Part shown: positions 33,837 through 45,241 of the stretch, piece by piece
Layout: every line of letters starts with the position of its first letter
Position numbering within the stretch: the stretch's first letter is position 1
DNA from: CSP1-5 sp964558395
Lineage (GTDB): Bacteria > Methylomirabilota > Methylomirabilia > Methylomirabilales > CSP1-5
Assembly (NCBI GenBank): GCA_964558395.1
Contig: CAZLDS010000007.1
Span: 1 to 64,000 of the forward strand
DNA: 64,000 nt
Reading direction: 5' to 3'
Notes under the pieces: generated by a model
What the model saw: only the letters and a program-made list of their open reading frames with translations
The model's database searches: none
Told to the model about the DNA's origin: nothing
Translations under genes and position numbers: made by a program

Positions 33837-33968
33837 GTGAGTGAAGCTCAGAAGCCGACGATCGAGTGTTGCCAAGATGGGCCGGCACCCACTGGCAGAT
33901 CAAGTTCACAAACGAAAAGGACTGACGGCGAGTCGGGCCGGCGAGTTGATTTATCGAATGGGCTATGA
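33837..33968 (+). CDS. Possible small protein translationally coupled to rluB
   Basis: A 43-codon frame starting at GTG behind a good GAGGAG site (eight bases away) and ending in TGA that overlaps the ATG of rluB as ATGA. The product (CCQDGPAPTG centre, polar tail) is unrecognised. The rluB start has no ribosome site of its own, which argues that translation of this frame matters. It may be only a coupling leader. Its reality is uncertain. Confidence 0.4.
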   Translation: MSEAQKPTIECCQDGPAPTGRSSSQTKRTDGESGRRVDLSNGL

Positions 33969-34792
33969 GTGAAAAACTGCAGAAGGTATTGGCCCGTGCG
34001 GGTCTCGGAGCGCGCCGGGAGATAGAGCGCTGGATCGAGCAAGGCCGGGTCACGGTAGACGGCAAGTCCGCCAAGCTCGGCGACCGCGTCGAGAGCCAGC
34101 AGAGCATCCGCCTGGATGGGCACATTATTCCCCGTGCAAAAACTCGGGCGGGAACCCGTGTCCTGGCGTATCACAAACCCGAGGGCGAGGTGTGTACCCA
34201 TTCCGATCCGCAAGGAAGGCCTACAGTTTTCGATCACCTACCGAAGCCCAGTACCGGTCGATGGGTGGCCATCGGTCGCCTGGACATCAATACGACCGGA
34301 CTCCTCTTGCTGACCACAGATGGGGACCTCGCCAATCGCCTGATGCATCCGTCGCAAGAAGTCGAACGTGCATACGCCGTTCGAGTCTTTGGAAGGCTTA
34401 ACGAAGAAGTCTTGCATAAAATGAAGACACGCGTCGAACTGGAGGATGGGCCGGCCCGTTTTGATTCGATACGCGATGCCGGTGGCGAGGGAAAGAACCA
34501 CTGGTACCATGTGACGCTTAGAGAAGGACGGAGGCGCGAAGTCCGCCGATTATGGGAGGCCGTCGGCGTAAAGGTCAGCCGGCTGATCCGCATTCGCTTT
34601 GGACCGGTGAGCTTGCCGCGGAATCTGCGGGCGGGGCGCTGGAAGGAACTCGATTCGGCAGCAGTCGCCACTTTACGCGCGGCGGCCGATCTGGGACCTG
34701 CGGAGGACAAGGCGCTGGTTCACACCAAACCGAACTCCGACCGCCGCCAAACAAAGCCTGGCTCGGCACCCAAGAAGGTCCGGCAAGCGTAA
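33965..34792 (+). CDS. rluB: RsuA/RluB-family 16S/23S rRNA pseudouridine synthase
   Basis: Protein of 275 residues. An S4 RNA-binding domain occupies residues 1-60 (LQKVLARAGLGARREIERWIEQGRV). The catalytic domain has the Asp motif GRLDINTTGLLLLTTDG near residue 110 and GRRREVRRLWEAVG near 190. By similarity the enzyme makes one pseudouridine in the large rRNA (RluB type); RsuA and RluE relatives cannot be fully excluded. A basic tail (DRRQTKPGSAPKK) is poorly conserved in the family. Its ATG overlaps the stop of the preceding small frame. Confidence 0.88.
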   Translation: MSEKLQKVLARAGLGARREIERWIEQGRVTVDGKSAKLGDRVESQQSIRLDGHIIPRAKTRAGTRVLAYHKPEGEVCTHSDPQGRPTVFDHLPKPSTGRWVAIGRLDINTTGLLLLTTDGDLANRLMHPSQEVERAYAVRVFGRLNEEVLHKMKTRVELEDGPARFDSIRDAGGEGKNHWYHVTLREGRRREVRRLWEAVGVKVSRLIRIRFGPVSLPRNLRAGRWKELDSAAVATLRAAADLGPAEDKALVHTKPNSDRRQTKPGSAPKKVRQA

Positions 34793-34804
34793 AGGATCTG
34801 TGCG

Positions 34805-35611
34805 ATGGACTGGGGAAGTATTGTACTGGCAGGTATCTCTGGCGCCTTAGGCGCAGCAATTGCCTATCTCCTCGTCCGGAATCCGAGGGAGCGTCGAATA
34901 GCCTACGTCTCGGTTCTGGTCGTCTCCTTCGCGATTTTCAACACTCTTGCCAGGGTGTTTGTCCTCCCTCACATCCGCGTGTGGCAGTACGAGAGACAGG
35001 TCGAACAGCAACTCCAGGATATTCCGGCGTACCGAGCTATTCAAAAGAGTGATCCTCAGACGTATGAGAGGATAAGAGCAATCGCTCGTGACGGCATCCG
35101 GAATGGACAGCGGCCGGAAATCTTGGCCAGCCGCATCCGCGCAGTTATCAGTGAAGTGGTCATCAGATACATCCCGTACGCCTCGGACGATTCCGTGATG
35201 GAGTTGACAGGGATCATGGTGCGCGAAATAGAGGAATTGACGCAGGCCAGCCCTAACCTCTGTTACCAGTTTCTTTTTCCGCAGCGGTATGGTCCCCTCG
35301 ATCTAATGAAACACATAGATCCCAAAACCCTCCAGGCCGATCTCGCCGCCCTGGCAACTCTTATTCAATCTGCAACACACAATCCACAACCTAAGCCAGA
35401 CCCGTCACAGAGTGAAACACTGTTAAAGACAGTCTATGCTCGCGTGAACGAAGAATATGGAGATGACATCCGGTTCCTCAATAATCCCCACGACCAATCC
35501 GTAGATAAGGGAAAGGTGTGCACGATTATTGCTAGGCTCTATACACACGTGCTAAATATGCCAAAGACGCAAAGTAGCTTGGTCCTGCGGTATATGCTTT
35601 CTCGCCGGTAA
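34805..35611 (+). CDS. Unrecognised protein with N-terminal membrane anchor
   Basis: Protein of 268 residues. Two hydrophobic helices (residues 5-23 and 33-52) are separated by a short basic loop (RNPRERR), and the remaining 210 residues are soluble and mostly helical. No known domain is seen. It starts 12 bases after rluB, so cotranscription is likely, but the codon choice is more A/T-rich than in its neighbours. Function unknown. Confidence 0.65.
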   Translation: MDWGSIVLAGISGALGAAIAYLLVRNPRERRIAYVSVLVVSFAIFNTLARVFVLPHIRVWQYERQVEQQLQDIPAYRAIQKSDPQTYERIRAIARDGIRNGQRPEILASRIRAVISEVVIRYIPYASDDSVMELTGIMVREIEELTQASPNLCYQFLFPQRYGPLDLMKHIDPKTLQADLAALATLIQSATHNPQPKPDPSQSETLLKTVYARVNEEYGDDIRFLNNPHDQSVDKGKVCTIIARLYTHVLNMPKTQSSLVLRYMLSRR

Positions 35612-36067
35612 GCCCCAACTCGCACCCCTTTAGGGCAGGAATACGGCTCAAGCCCATCTCTACGCGCCATGAGCCGCTGAATTGGAACCCCTCCTCGTGC
35701 GTAGCTCAGGGCTTCGCCCGGAGGCCCCCCCTATGGTGGACCACCCCGGAATGGCGGAGGCAAGGAGCAAAGGCAGCAAGGACGGGGAGGCGGTTATTTT
35801 GCTTGACACGTAACCCCCTATTCGCTTTACTTACGCGCGAAAGGACGATATAAACCTGCTTGATCCGGTTTTTCCCATCGCTCCAAAGGCGCGCCTTCGC
35901 CCGGCACATACGCCGAGACTCGGCAACCGGCCGGGTATTTTGATATCGGCGAGGATGGTCGGGCAACTCCCAACGGTAAAGCTCTACGTAAAAGTTCTGG
36001 TCCGAGAATTGCAGCAATTGTTTGCATTTCGTTTTCAATCAGGCGGCGCATGGAGCGAGGAGAAAGC
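35612..36067. other. 456-base region before the desaturase gene
   Basis: The first 190 bases hold nothing I recognise. A promoter-like pair lies at 35803-35831, so the desaturase mRNA would have a leader of about 230 bases. A minus-strand frame at 35706-36038 gives a rather ordinary-looking 110-residue product (NFYVELYRWELPDHPRRYQ) and may be a remnant or an overlapping small gene, but it overlaps the promoter and has no recognisable relative. Confidence 0.45.
35803..35831 (+). promoter_or_regulatory. Possible desaturase promoter
   Basis: TTGACA at 35803-35808 and TTTACT at 35826-35831 (4 of 6), spacer 17 bases. Transcription would begin near 35838. Confidence 0.5.
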
Positions 36068-37081
36068 ATGACAAATGATGCGAGAGATCGGTCCTGGCGG
36101 ACGGCTGTAGCCAAGTATCAGCGTTCCGATCTGTGGCGCAGTTCGTGGCAGGTCGCCAACACGTTCATCCCCTATTTCCTCGTGTGGTATCTGATGTATC
36201 GCAGCCTGGCTGTCTCGTATTGGATCACGCTCGCGTTGTCGGTGCTCGCAGCAGGCTTTTTGACACGCATCTTTATCATCTTTCATGACTGTGGACATGG
36301 GGCCTTTTTCAAGTCCCAGAAAGCCAATGATATTTTAGGATTTATCACCGGTGTCTTAACACTGTCGCCTTATTACGGCTGGCGACACGAACATGCGGTA
36401 CACCATGCCACGGCCGGCGATCTGGACCGACGCGGTATTGGAGATATCTGGACGTTAACAGTCAGGGAATATCTGGCCTTGCCGCCCAAGAAACGACTGT
36501 GCTATCGGGTCTACCGTAATCCGCTCGTCCTGTTTTTTCTCGGGCCTCTTTTCCTCTTCCTGATTTGGCACCGCGTACCGGGCCGTGCCGGGAGTAAGCG
36601 AGAACGCCACAGCGTGTATTGGACGAATCTGGCCCTCGCAGCCATTATAGCGGTGATGAGTGTCACCATTGGAATCAAGGCATTCTTCATGGTCCAGTTC
36701 CCGATCGTCGTGATTGCGAGCGCGGCGGGAGTGTGGCTTTTCTATGTGCAGCATCAGTACGAGGGAGTCTACTGGGAGCGCCACGAGGATTGGGATTACG
36801 TGAGTGTGGCCTTACAGGGCAGTTCATTTTATAAACTACCCAGGATTCTGCAGTGGTTCACGGGCAACATAGGGTTCCACCATGTTCATCACCTAAGCCC
36901 TCGCATCCCCAATTATTACCTGGAAAAGTGCCACAATGAGAATCCGATGTTCCACCAAGTGAAGTCGATTGGTCTATGTGAGAGTTTTAAATCGCTGTCC
37001 TTTCGTCTCTGGGACGAAGATCAACATCAGTTGGTCGGATTCGACCACCTTAAAACGCTTCAAGGCCAACACGCCTCATAG
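36068..37081 (+). CDS. Membrane fatty acid desaturase
   Basis: Membrane-bound di-iron desaturase/hydroxylase of 337 residues. The three histidine boxes are intact: HDCGHGAFF near residue 75, RHEHAVHH near 108 and FHHVHHL near 275, between pairs of transmembrane helices. Such enzymes insert a double bond in membrane acyl chains with O2 and a reductant, helping fluidity at low temperature; the acyl specificity is not visible. GAGGAGAAAGC before the ATG at 36068 supports this start over the one six codons upstream. Use of O2 as substrate is informative about the organism, which otherwise has many anaerobe-type genes. Confidence 0.88.
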   Translation: MTNDARDRSWRTAVAKYQRSDLWRSSWQVANTFIPYFLVWYLMYRSLAVSYWITLALSVLAAGFLTRIFIIFHDCGHGAFFKSQKANDILGFITGVLTLSPYYGWRHEHAVHHATAGDLDRRGIGDIWTLTVREYLALPPKKRLCYRVYRNPLVLFFLGPLFLFLIWHRVPGRAGSKRERHSVYWTNLALAAIIAVMSVTIGIKAFFMVQFPIVVIASAAGVWLFYVQHQYEGVYWERHEDWDYVSVALQGSSFYKLPRILQWFTGNIGFHHVHHLSPRIPNYYLEKCHNENPMFHQVKSIGLCESFKSLSFRLWDEDQHQLVGFDHLKTLQGQHAS

Positions 37082-37203
37082 AATCACCCTGCCACATTCT
37101 GCTGTTCGTCCGCCTTTTAGCCTACCCTGCGAACGCGACAGGGAAATGCCAGCATTTGCGGATGCTGAGGTCTTGCTTGTCAGGCTCGGCTGAAAGACTA
37201 GGA

Positions 37204-37758
37204 TCAGATCGAGTTTTTGAGGAGATATTGGCGCAATCGGTCGGCGTGCACACGGGCACCGGGAAGGTGGGGATTGACCTTGAGGGCCGCCTCGAAGGCC
37301 TTCAGTGCGGCCAGATCGTCGCCGACGGCGAGGTAGATGAGGCCGAGGCCCGAGAGGGCCCCGAAATGTCGCGGTTCGAGGGTGAGGGTGCGTTCGACAT
37401 CGCGCACTGATGCCTCATACTCCCCCATCAGGTAATAGACCGTGGCCCGCTTGTTCCACCCCTCGGCGAAGTCGGGCTCGGTCTCTACGACCTTATCAAA
37501 GACAGCAAGTGCCTCCTCATAGTGACGGCGGGACATTGCGGCAACACCCTCAGTCATCAACGCATCGACGACGGCGCTGTCTGACTGTCCCCAGATGACC
37601 CAGATCTGGTGCGTAAGGGCCGCCGCCTCGGCCTCGCTATCTGTCGCCTTGAGGCGGTCAAACAGAACGTTCAGGCGCCCGTCGGTCTGGCTCGCAAAGG
37701 TGATGGCCGCCAGCGATGTCACTAGGACCAGAACTATCGATCCAATAATACGGACCAT
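37204..37758 (-). CDS. Exported TPR repeat protein
   Basis: Protein of 184 residues with a signal peptide (MVRIIGSIVLVLVTSLAAITFA) and about three tetratricopeptide repeats from residue 65 on (EEALAVFDKVVETEPDFAEGWNKRA, YEASVRDVERTLTLEPRHFGAL, LAALKAFEAALKVNPHLPGAR). It probably mediates protein contacts in the periplasm. It converges on the desaturase gene and diverges from the small gene at 37985. No partner can be named. Confidence 0.85.
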   Translation of the reverse strand: MVRIIGSIVLVLVTSLAAITFASQTDGRLNVLFDRLKATDSEAEAAALTHQIWVIWGQSDSAVVDALMTEGVAAMSRRHYEEALAVFDKVVETEPDFAEGWNKRATVYYLMGEYEASVRDVERTLTLEPRHFGALSGLGLIYLAVGDDLAALKAFEAALKVNPHLPGARVHADRLRQYLLKNSI

Positions 37759-37984
37759 GCGTTCAACTCCCGATTTATCCGTTTGTCAGCAACGAAGACG
37801 TTTCCCGCTTTTGGCGTTTGAATGAGTGATTGAAAGTGCCTTGCGGTCCTTTCAAATTATCCTTATCATGGGAGCCATAAATTCGTACAAGTGGAGCCGG
37901 CCCATCCAGCGTAAAACGAGAAGCGGGGCCCAATCGTACTGAGAACGGCCATAGACGTCTTCCAAGCCGTGGAAGGGGGAAGCG

Positions 37985-38164
37985 ATGGCTAGCGAGGAAA
38001 CCCGTCGGCTGCTCAAAGTCTTCGGAATCGCCGTCACTGATTTCGAGGATGCGGTGACGCAGGGTGCGCCGCCCCAAGATGTGTCCAAGGCAGAAGCGGA
38101 GGTCCGCACCCGCCTCCGGGAGGTCACGGCGCTCATCGAACGCCTCTATAGTCAGCGAAAGTAA
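37985..38164 (+). CDS. Small acidic helical protein, 59 residues
   Basis: A short gene with a clear start (GGAAGGGGGAAGCG then ATG) and a product of 59 residues, beginning MASEETRRLLKVFGIAV. The middle holds DFEDAVTQGAP and the end is an amphipathic helix (EVRTRLREVTALIERLYSQR). It is well behaved in codon use and has no competing frame. The family is not recognised; small cytosolic helical hairpin proteins of this sort often act as adaptors. It is divergent from the TPR gene by 226 bases. Confidence 0.6.
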   Translation: MASEETRRLLKVFGIAVTDFEDAVTQGAPPQDVSKAEAEVRTRLREVTALIERLYSQRK

Positions 38165-38246
38165 TCAGGCAACGCGTGACCCGGGATTGCCCTGGGTCGA
38201 GCGAAGTCAAGCATGCCGACTAAACCCTTGGGATAACTCGCCGGTC

Positions 38247-38702
38247 TCAACCTGTGCCTGTATGTGGGGATCTCGGATCAGTGGATTCTTGAGGAGCAAA
38301 GATCGTTATTGTTTCCCCTGTCGTTTCCTCTATGATCTCCACACCTTCTTTTTGCAGGAAGTCCTCCTGATCCCTAGTGAGCTTCATGAGCCTGTCTCCA
38401 GATCTTCGTAAAAGCAGCATACTGGCCCGCAAATCAAAGGTCGGTTCCGCCCGTAAGTGCGGTCGATTCTTGTCGAAAGTGAGAATGGCACTTTTGAATT
38501 CCTCGGGCACTGGCTGGAGAGATTTGTTTAACAAGATGATTTCCGCGCTATATTCTGGGGCAATCTCCTGAAAACTCCCGACGTATGTGTTGTCTCTCCA
38601 CTCAATGAATGCAGGAATTCCGGGCGGATTTTGCCTCAGCATCCGTTCCTTTTCCGCCGCCAAGTATCTGATCAGACCAAAGACGTCTGGTGGGTGATTC
38701 AT
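38247..38702 (-). CDS. Unrecognised soluble protein
   Basis: Protein of 151 residues (156 if a TTG at 38717 is used). It has no signal peptide or membrane helix and no motif I know; MLLLRRSGDRLMKLTRDQEDFLQKEGVEIIEE is the clearest helical part. Its codon use is more A/T-rich than neighbouring genes, so it may have been acquired. The ribosome site before the ATG is weak, making the start uncertain. Confidence 0.5.
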   Translation of the reverse strand: MNHPPDVFGLIRYLAAEKERMLRQNPPGIPAFIEWRDNTYVGSFQEIAPEYSAEIILLNKSLQPVPEEFKSAILTFDKNRPHLRAEPTFDLRASMLLLRRSGDRLMKLTRDQEDFLQKEGVEIIEETTGETITIFAPQESTDPRSPHTGTG

Positions 38703-38808
38703 TCGCTCGAGCCCCAACTACCCGGATCAGTGGCCACGCGAAGTGATCAACTCCAGGAGGGGGGATAAAGTATAGAGCACCGTTCGCCTGAGTGAAACCC
38801 CGGAGGGA

Positions 38809-39147
38809 TCAGGAGCATCCCGGACCCTTTACTTCGCTTTGAGCGGTGCCGTCAGGCACGAGGCTCGCCAGGAATCCGGTGGGGTCAGCCCGGTATTGAT
38901 CGAGGAACTCCTGCAGCTGCTTCAATACCTTCTCTCGAGTCGAGAGCTTGTACCAGTACAACCGAATGGGGCCGACCAGCTTGAGATAGTAATGGTTCCC
39001 TGCGTCGTACTGGGCCGAACAGGCACCAGGGTTCCTCGCGACCCGAAGCTGATCTCCAAAGGCCTCCGCGTACTGGGCAAGCAGTGACTCTTCGTAAAGG
39101 TCCTGGGGGATTTCGGGAAATCTGGCAACCAGTTCTTGAACGGTCAT
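38809..39147 (-). CDS. Unrecognised protein, 112 residues
   Basis: Soluble protein of 112 residues, with a good GGGGAGGA site before its ATG. The segment HYYLKLVGPIRLYWYKLSTREKVLKQLQEFLDQYR is notable for aromatic and basic residues. Cysteines occur at only two places, so no metal motif is evident. It is in the same orientation as the gene at 38247, separated by 106 bases, and divergent from the DUF255-AKR gene. Function unknown. Confidence 0.6.
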   Translation of the reverse strand: MTVQELVARFPEIPQDLYEESLLAQYAEAFGDQLRVARNPGACSAQYDAGNHYYLKLVGPIRLYWYKLSTREKVLKQLQEFLDQYRADPTGFLASLVPDGTAQSEVKGPGCS

Positions 39148-39194
39148 GGAAATCTTCCTCCCCGGCTTGTTCAGACTTTGCGGTCATATCCACG

Positions 39195-39222
39195 ATAGTC
39201 AGTTTTCAGTCGTCTGTCAACC
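39195..39222 (+). repeat. Short heptanucleotide repeat tract
   Basis: Four seven-base units ATAGTCA, GTTTTCA, GTCGTCT, GTCAACC in the divergent spacer, similar in style to the tract at 31641. Confidence 0.5.
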
Positions 39223-39248
39223 TATCCTCAGCCCGGGGGACGCGGCCC

Positions 39249-39277
39249 TTGACACTCTCTGTCCCCTCCGTTAAGGT
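39249..39277 (+). promoter_or_regulatory. Possible promoter of the DUF255-AKR gene
   Basis: TTGACA at 39249-39254, spacer 17, TAAGGT at 39272-39277 (3 of 6). It lies 55 bases before the ATG. Confidence 0.4.
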
Positions 39278-39331
39278 CAGACTTAGCGCAATGATATCCC
39301 TCCGACCAAGCGGACAATCAAGAGCACCGTC

Positions 39332-42970
<3,639 letters not shown>

Positions 42971-42987
42971 TCCTTGAACTCTATCGA

Positions 42988-43347
42988 TCACGCCTCACCC
43001 TCGCCTCCTTCAATCAGATCGGGGACGCGAAACAGGCGGTCTACGTCCCGATGGTTATAAAAGCCCACGGCCTCCCGTTGGATGATGAGATAACGACGAT
43101 ATGTCATGGCCTTTTCCCGTAAGGCATTATACTCTTGGGTTAAGCCGCGGATCGTCTGAAGGATGGAGTCCCGTTCAAGCGAGGCTTCATCCAGTTTCCC
43201 CCGCAGGGTGTCGATCGTCTGCCTCAATTCATCCAGCTTCCGCAGAACCAGCTCTAACCGCTCGCCCGCCCTGCCCAAGGCCTCCGCCTTCTCGCGCTGA
43301 ATCTCGGCCTGCAGCCTCTCGTACTCCCTAGAGAGCTCCTGGTCCAT
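42988..43347 (-). CDS. Small coiled-coil protein
   Basis: Protein of 119 residues: residues 1-90 are a continuous predicted coiled coil (EYERLQAEIQREKAEALGRAGERLEL ... LRQTIDTLRGKLDEASLERDSIL), followed by a short tail (YLIIQREAVGFYNHRDVDRLF). The ATG at 43347 is chosen since the longer frame upstream runs into the PIG-L gene and is not coiled coil. It may be a scaffold or a cell-division-like protein; no family is certain. It converges with the DUF255-AKR gene 17 bases away. Confidence 0.6.
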   Translation of the reverse strand: MDQELSREYERLQAEIQREKAEALGRAGERLELVLRKLDELRQTIDTLRGKLDEASLERDSILQTIRGLTQEYNALREKAMTYRRYLIIQREAVGFYNHRDVDRLFRVPDLIEGGEGEA

Positions 43348-43396
43348 TTCTGCGAAGCACCCCTGTGGCGCAATATTGGGGACGGCGATAAGCCAA

Positions 43397-44152
43397 CTAG
43401 CACGGCCCTGCATTGAAAAACTCAAGCTCGAACGCTTCTGCATACATATGCATTTGTAAATTACCCTGCGCAATTTCGCGGTTAACGCGCAACACGCGCT
43501 CGTCAAGGCCATGGTTCCTTGTATTGAAGTTCCGCTGCTGCTGGGATTCGTGAAACCGAATTAACTGCCCCTTCCATTCTGCATCTTTTTCCTCAAATAC
43601 AGTATACACATCGTGACGCATCCTGATTGTCTTAGGATCTCTATTGTAAAACGCTACAAGCGAATAACCTACCCCCTGGGCAATTCTTCGAAAGATAGAG
43701 TACGTCCTCTGATGTCCAATATTTGTGTCGTTGCCGTGAGGAAGAAAGACCATGTCCGGCCGTTTTCCTAGAAAGTGACCCCGAACGCGTCCAACATTTG
43801 CATCATTCTCAATGATGTGGCCCGCATGGTCTTCCTGAAGCCTCAGAAAGATCAGGGACGAATCTGGCAATCCAAAAAATTTACAGCTGTTCCTTTGTTC
43901 CTTTTCTCTTATCTCAGCTTTTGCTTTTCTGGTAGGAGGAGAGCAAAACTCATCCTCCACCCCACTGGCTCCGGAACTGAGGACTGCCACGTCTATGGGG
44001 TTTCCATTGTCCTTGAAAAAACGCATTGTTATAGCGATTTCATCAAAATCATCTGGGTGAGGGGCCAGAACCAAAATAGCGAGCTGCTTTGGCACTCGAA
44101 GTGAATGAAGAAAAACAGGCATTTCAGCTTTCAGGAAGTCTTTCATGTTCAT
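43397..44152 (-). CDS. PIG-L (LmbE) family deacetylase
   Basis: Zinc-dependent deacetylase-like protein of 251 residues. The family metal motif is APHPDDFDEIA near residue 30 (usual AHPDDE), and a second His site lies in LPHGNDTNIGHQRTYSIF. PIG-L enzymes remove acetyl groups from N-acetylglucosamine derivatives in glycan, bacillithiol/mycothiol or antibiotic pathways; the substrate here is unknown. The gene is visibly more A/T-rich than its neighbours, with many AAA, ATA and TTT codons, suggesting recent acquisition. GGAGGGG lies before its ATG. Confidence 0.82.
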   Translation of the reverse strand: MNMKDFLKAEMPVFLHSLRVPKQLAILVLAPHPDDFDEIAITMRFFKDNGNPIDVAVLSSGASGVEDEFCSPPTRKAKAEIREKEQRNSCKFFGLPDSSLIFLRLQEDHAGHIIENDANVGRVRGHFLGKRPDMVFLPHGNDTNIGHQRTYSIFRRIAQGVGYSLVAFYNRDPKTIRMRHDVYTVFEEKDAEWKGQLIRFHESQQQRNFNTRNHGLDERVLRVNREIAQGNLQMHMYAEAFELEFFNAGPC

Positions 44153-44275
44153 ATATTACCCCTCCGCCGGTCCATCGCCCGGAGCAAGAGCGTGACACGC
44201 AGAGGTTGACATGCTGGCTGAGACGCACCGAAGGAGCCCTTGGCCGTATCAAGTAGGACCCGTTGCGAGATCATT

Positions 44276-45058
44276 CTAAACTTTGCTATGCTCGGGTTTC
44301 CACTGGGAAGTGCCATCGGGGAGGGAAATCGGCGTGAAGTCGCCAAAGAGATGAGGGGCCTCTTTTTCCATAATCTCGGCCACTTTCCCGAAGATCATGC
44401 GGATCTCCACTTCGGCCCCGGGCTCTGTTCTGGCCTCGATCACCCAGCGGAGCGTCCTGGCATTGGCCGTCCAGATGATCGTAGTCGCTATCCCGTCGGG
44501 GGCAACTCGCCGCATGGCCGAGGTCAGCACCTTCTTCTCATGGAACGGTCGTACCTCGATTTCCAATACGTCCGCAAAGCGCTTTTGGGCCTCCTCACTT
44601 TTGCGGACGACCTCTTCGAAGATTGCGAACGCCTCGGGGTTCTCGCGGATCTCGCGGGGCACCCACATGGGGATCTCTGTCAGACGTACGAAGCGGAGGC
44701 TCTCTTGACTGATGGCGGTCCCGGCCCGATGCCGAACGAGTTCATGGGTGAAAACACGACTAACGTTAAAGAAGGCAAAAGTCCAGTTGGCGTGCTCAAT
44801 AACGCTGCCGTGCTTGACGGTCAAAATATTCTCCAGATAGACTTTGCTGCCCTCCCGGATTTTCGTAACGTTGGGATTTAAACCTGGCTCAAAGGAACGA
44901 TAGCAGGACCGTCCTGCCACCTCGATCAGCTTCTCTCCCGCCGAGGGTGCGTCGGTCTCCCAACCTGAAGCGCCCACCGCCTCAAGATACGCGGCAAGTC
45001 CCTCTTCGTTGACGGCGGGCCGCGCCAGGAGAAAAACCTGCGGTTCCACCTGCTTCAT
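44276..45058 (-). CDS. thyX: Flavin-dependent thymidylate synthase
   Basis: ThyX of 260 residues, which makes dTMP from dUMP with methylene-tetrahydrofolate, FAD and NADPH. The ThyX signature is present as RHRAGTAISQESLRF near residue 109 (family RHRxxSxxxxSxRY, here with Thr for the first Ser). The flavin/nucleotide-binding segments HASVIEH-like (KHGSVIEHANWTFAF) and NARTLRWVIEART are also seen. It replaces ThyA in many anaerobes and deep-branching lineages. It appears to be transcribed alone. Confidence 0.9.
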   Translation of the reverse strand: MKQVEPQVFLLARPAVNEEGLAAYLEAVGASGWETDAPSAGEKLIEVAGRSCYRSFEPGLNPNVTKIREGSKVYLENILTVKHGSVIEHANWTFAFFNVSRVFTHELVRHRAGTAISQESLRFVRLTEIPMWVPREIRENPEAFAIFEEVVRKSEEAQKRFADVLEIEVRPFHEKKVLTSAMRRVAPDGIATTIIWTANARTLRWVIEARTEPGAEVEIRMIFGKVAEIMEKEAPHLFGDFTPISLPDGTSQWKPEHSKV

Positions 45059-45130
45059 CCTCGCCTCCGTTGGCAGCTATTGTGATGACTTGAACCTCGA
45101 CCCGTCAAGGGAAATATCTCCACGACTAGA

Positions 45131-45240
45131 GAGTAGCGCTCGGCAGTCCGCTGTCAGTTGTCAGCAACCGGATGAGAGACTAGAGCCTCGAGTTCAGAGT
45201 GTAGGCTCTCCGGTCTCCCGTCTCTGATGGCCGACAGCTT
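45131..45240 (+). repeat. Long degenerate heptanucleotide repeat tract
   Basis: About fifteen seven-base units in register, for example GTCAGTT, GTCAGCA, GAGAGAC, TAGAGCC, TCGAGTT, TCCGGTC, TCCCGTC, TCTGATG, GCCGACA. The unit drifts from CAGT-like to CTCC/CCGT-like along the tract. It fills most of the spacer between thyX and the membrane-protein gene. Confidence 0.65.
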
Positions 45241-45241
45241 C

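Noticed and set aside
35706..36038. Confident gene on the minus strand before the desaturase
   Set aside because: No ribosome site or family recognised; left as a possibility in the intergenic entry instead of a separate gene.
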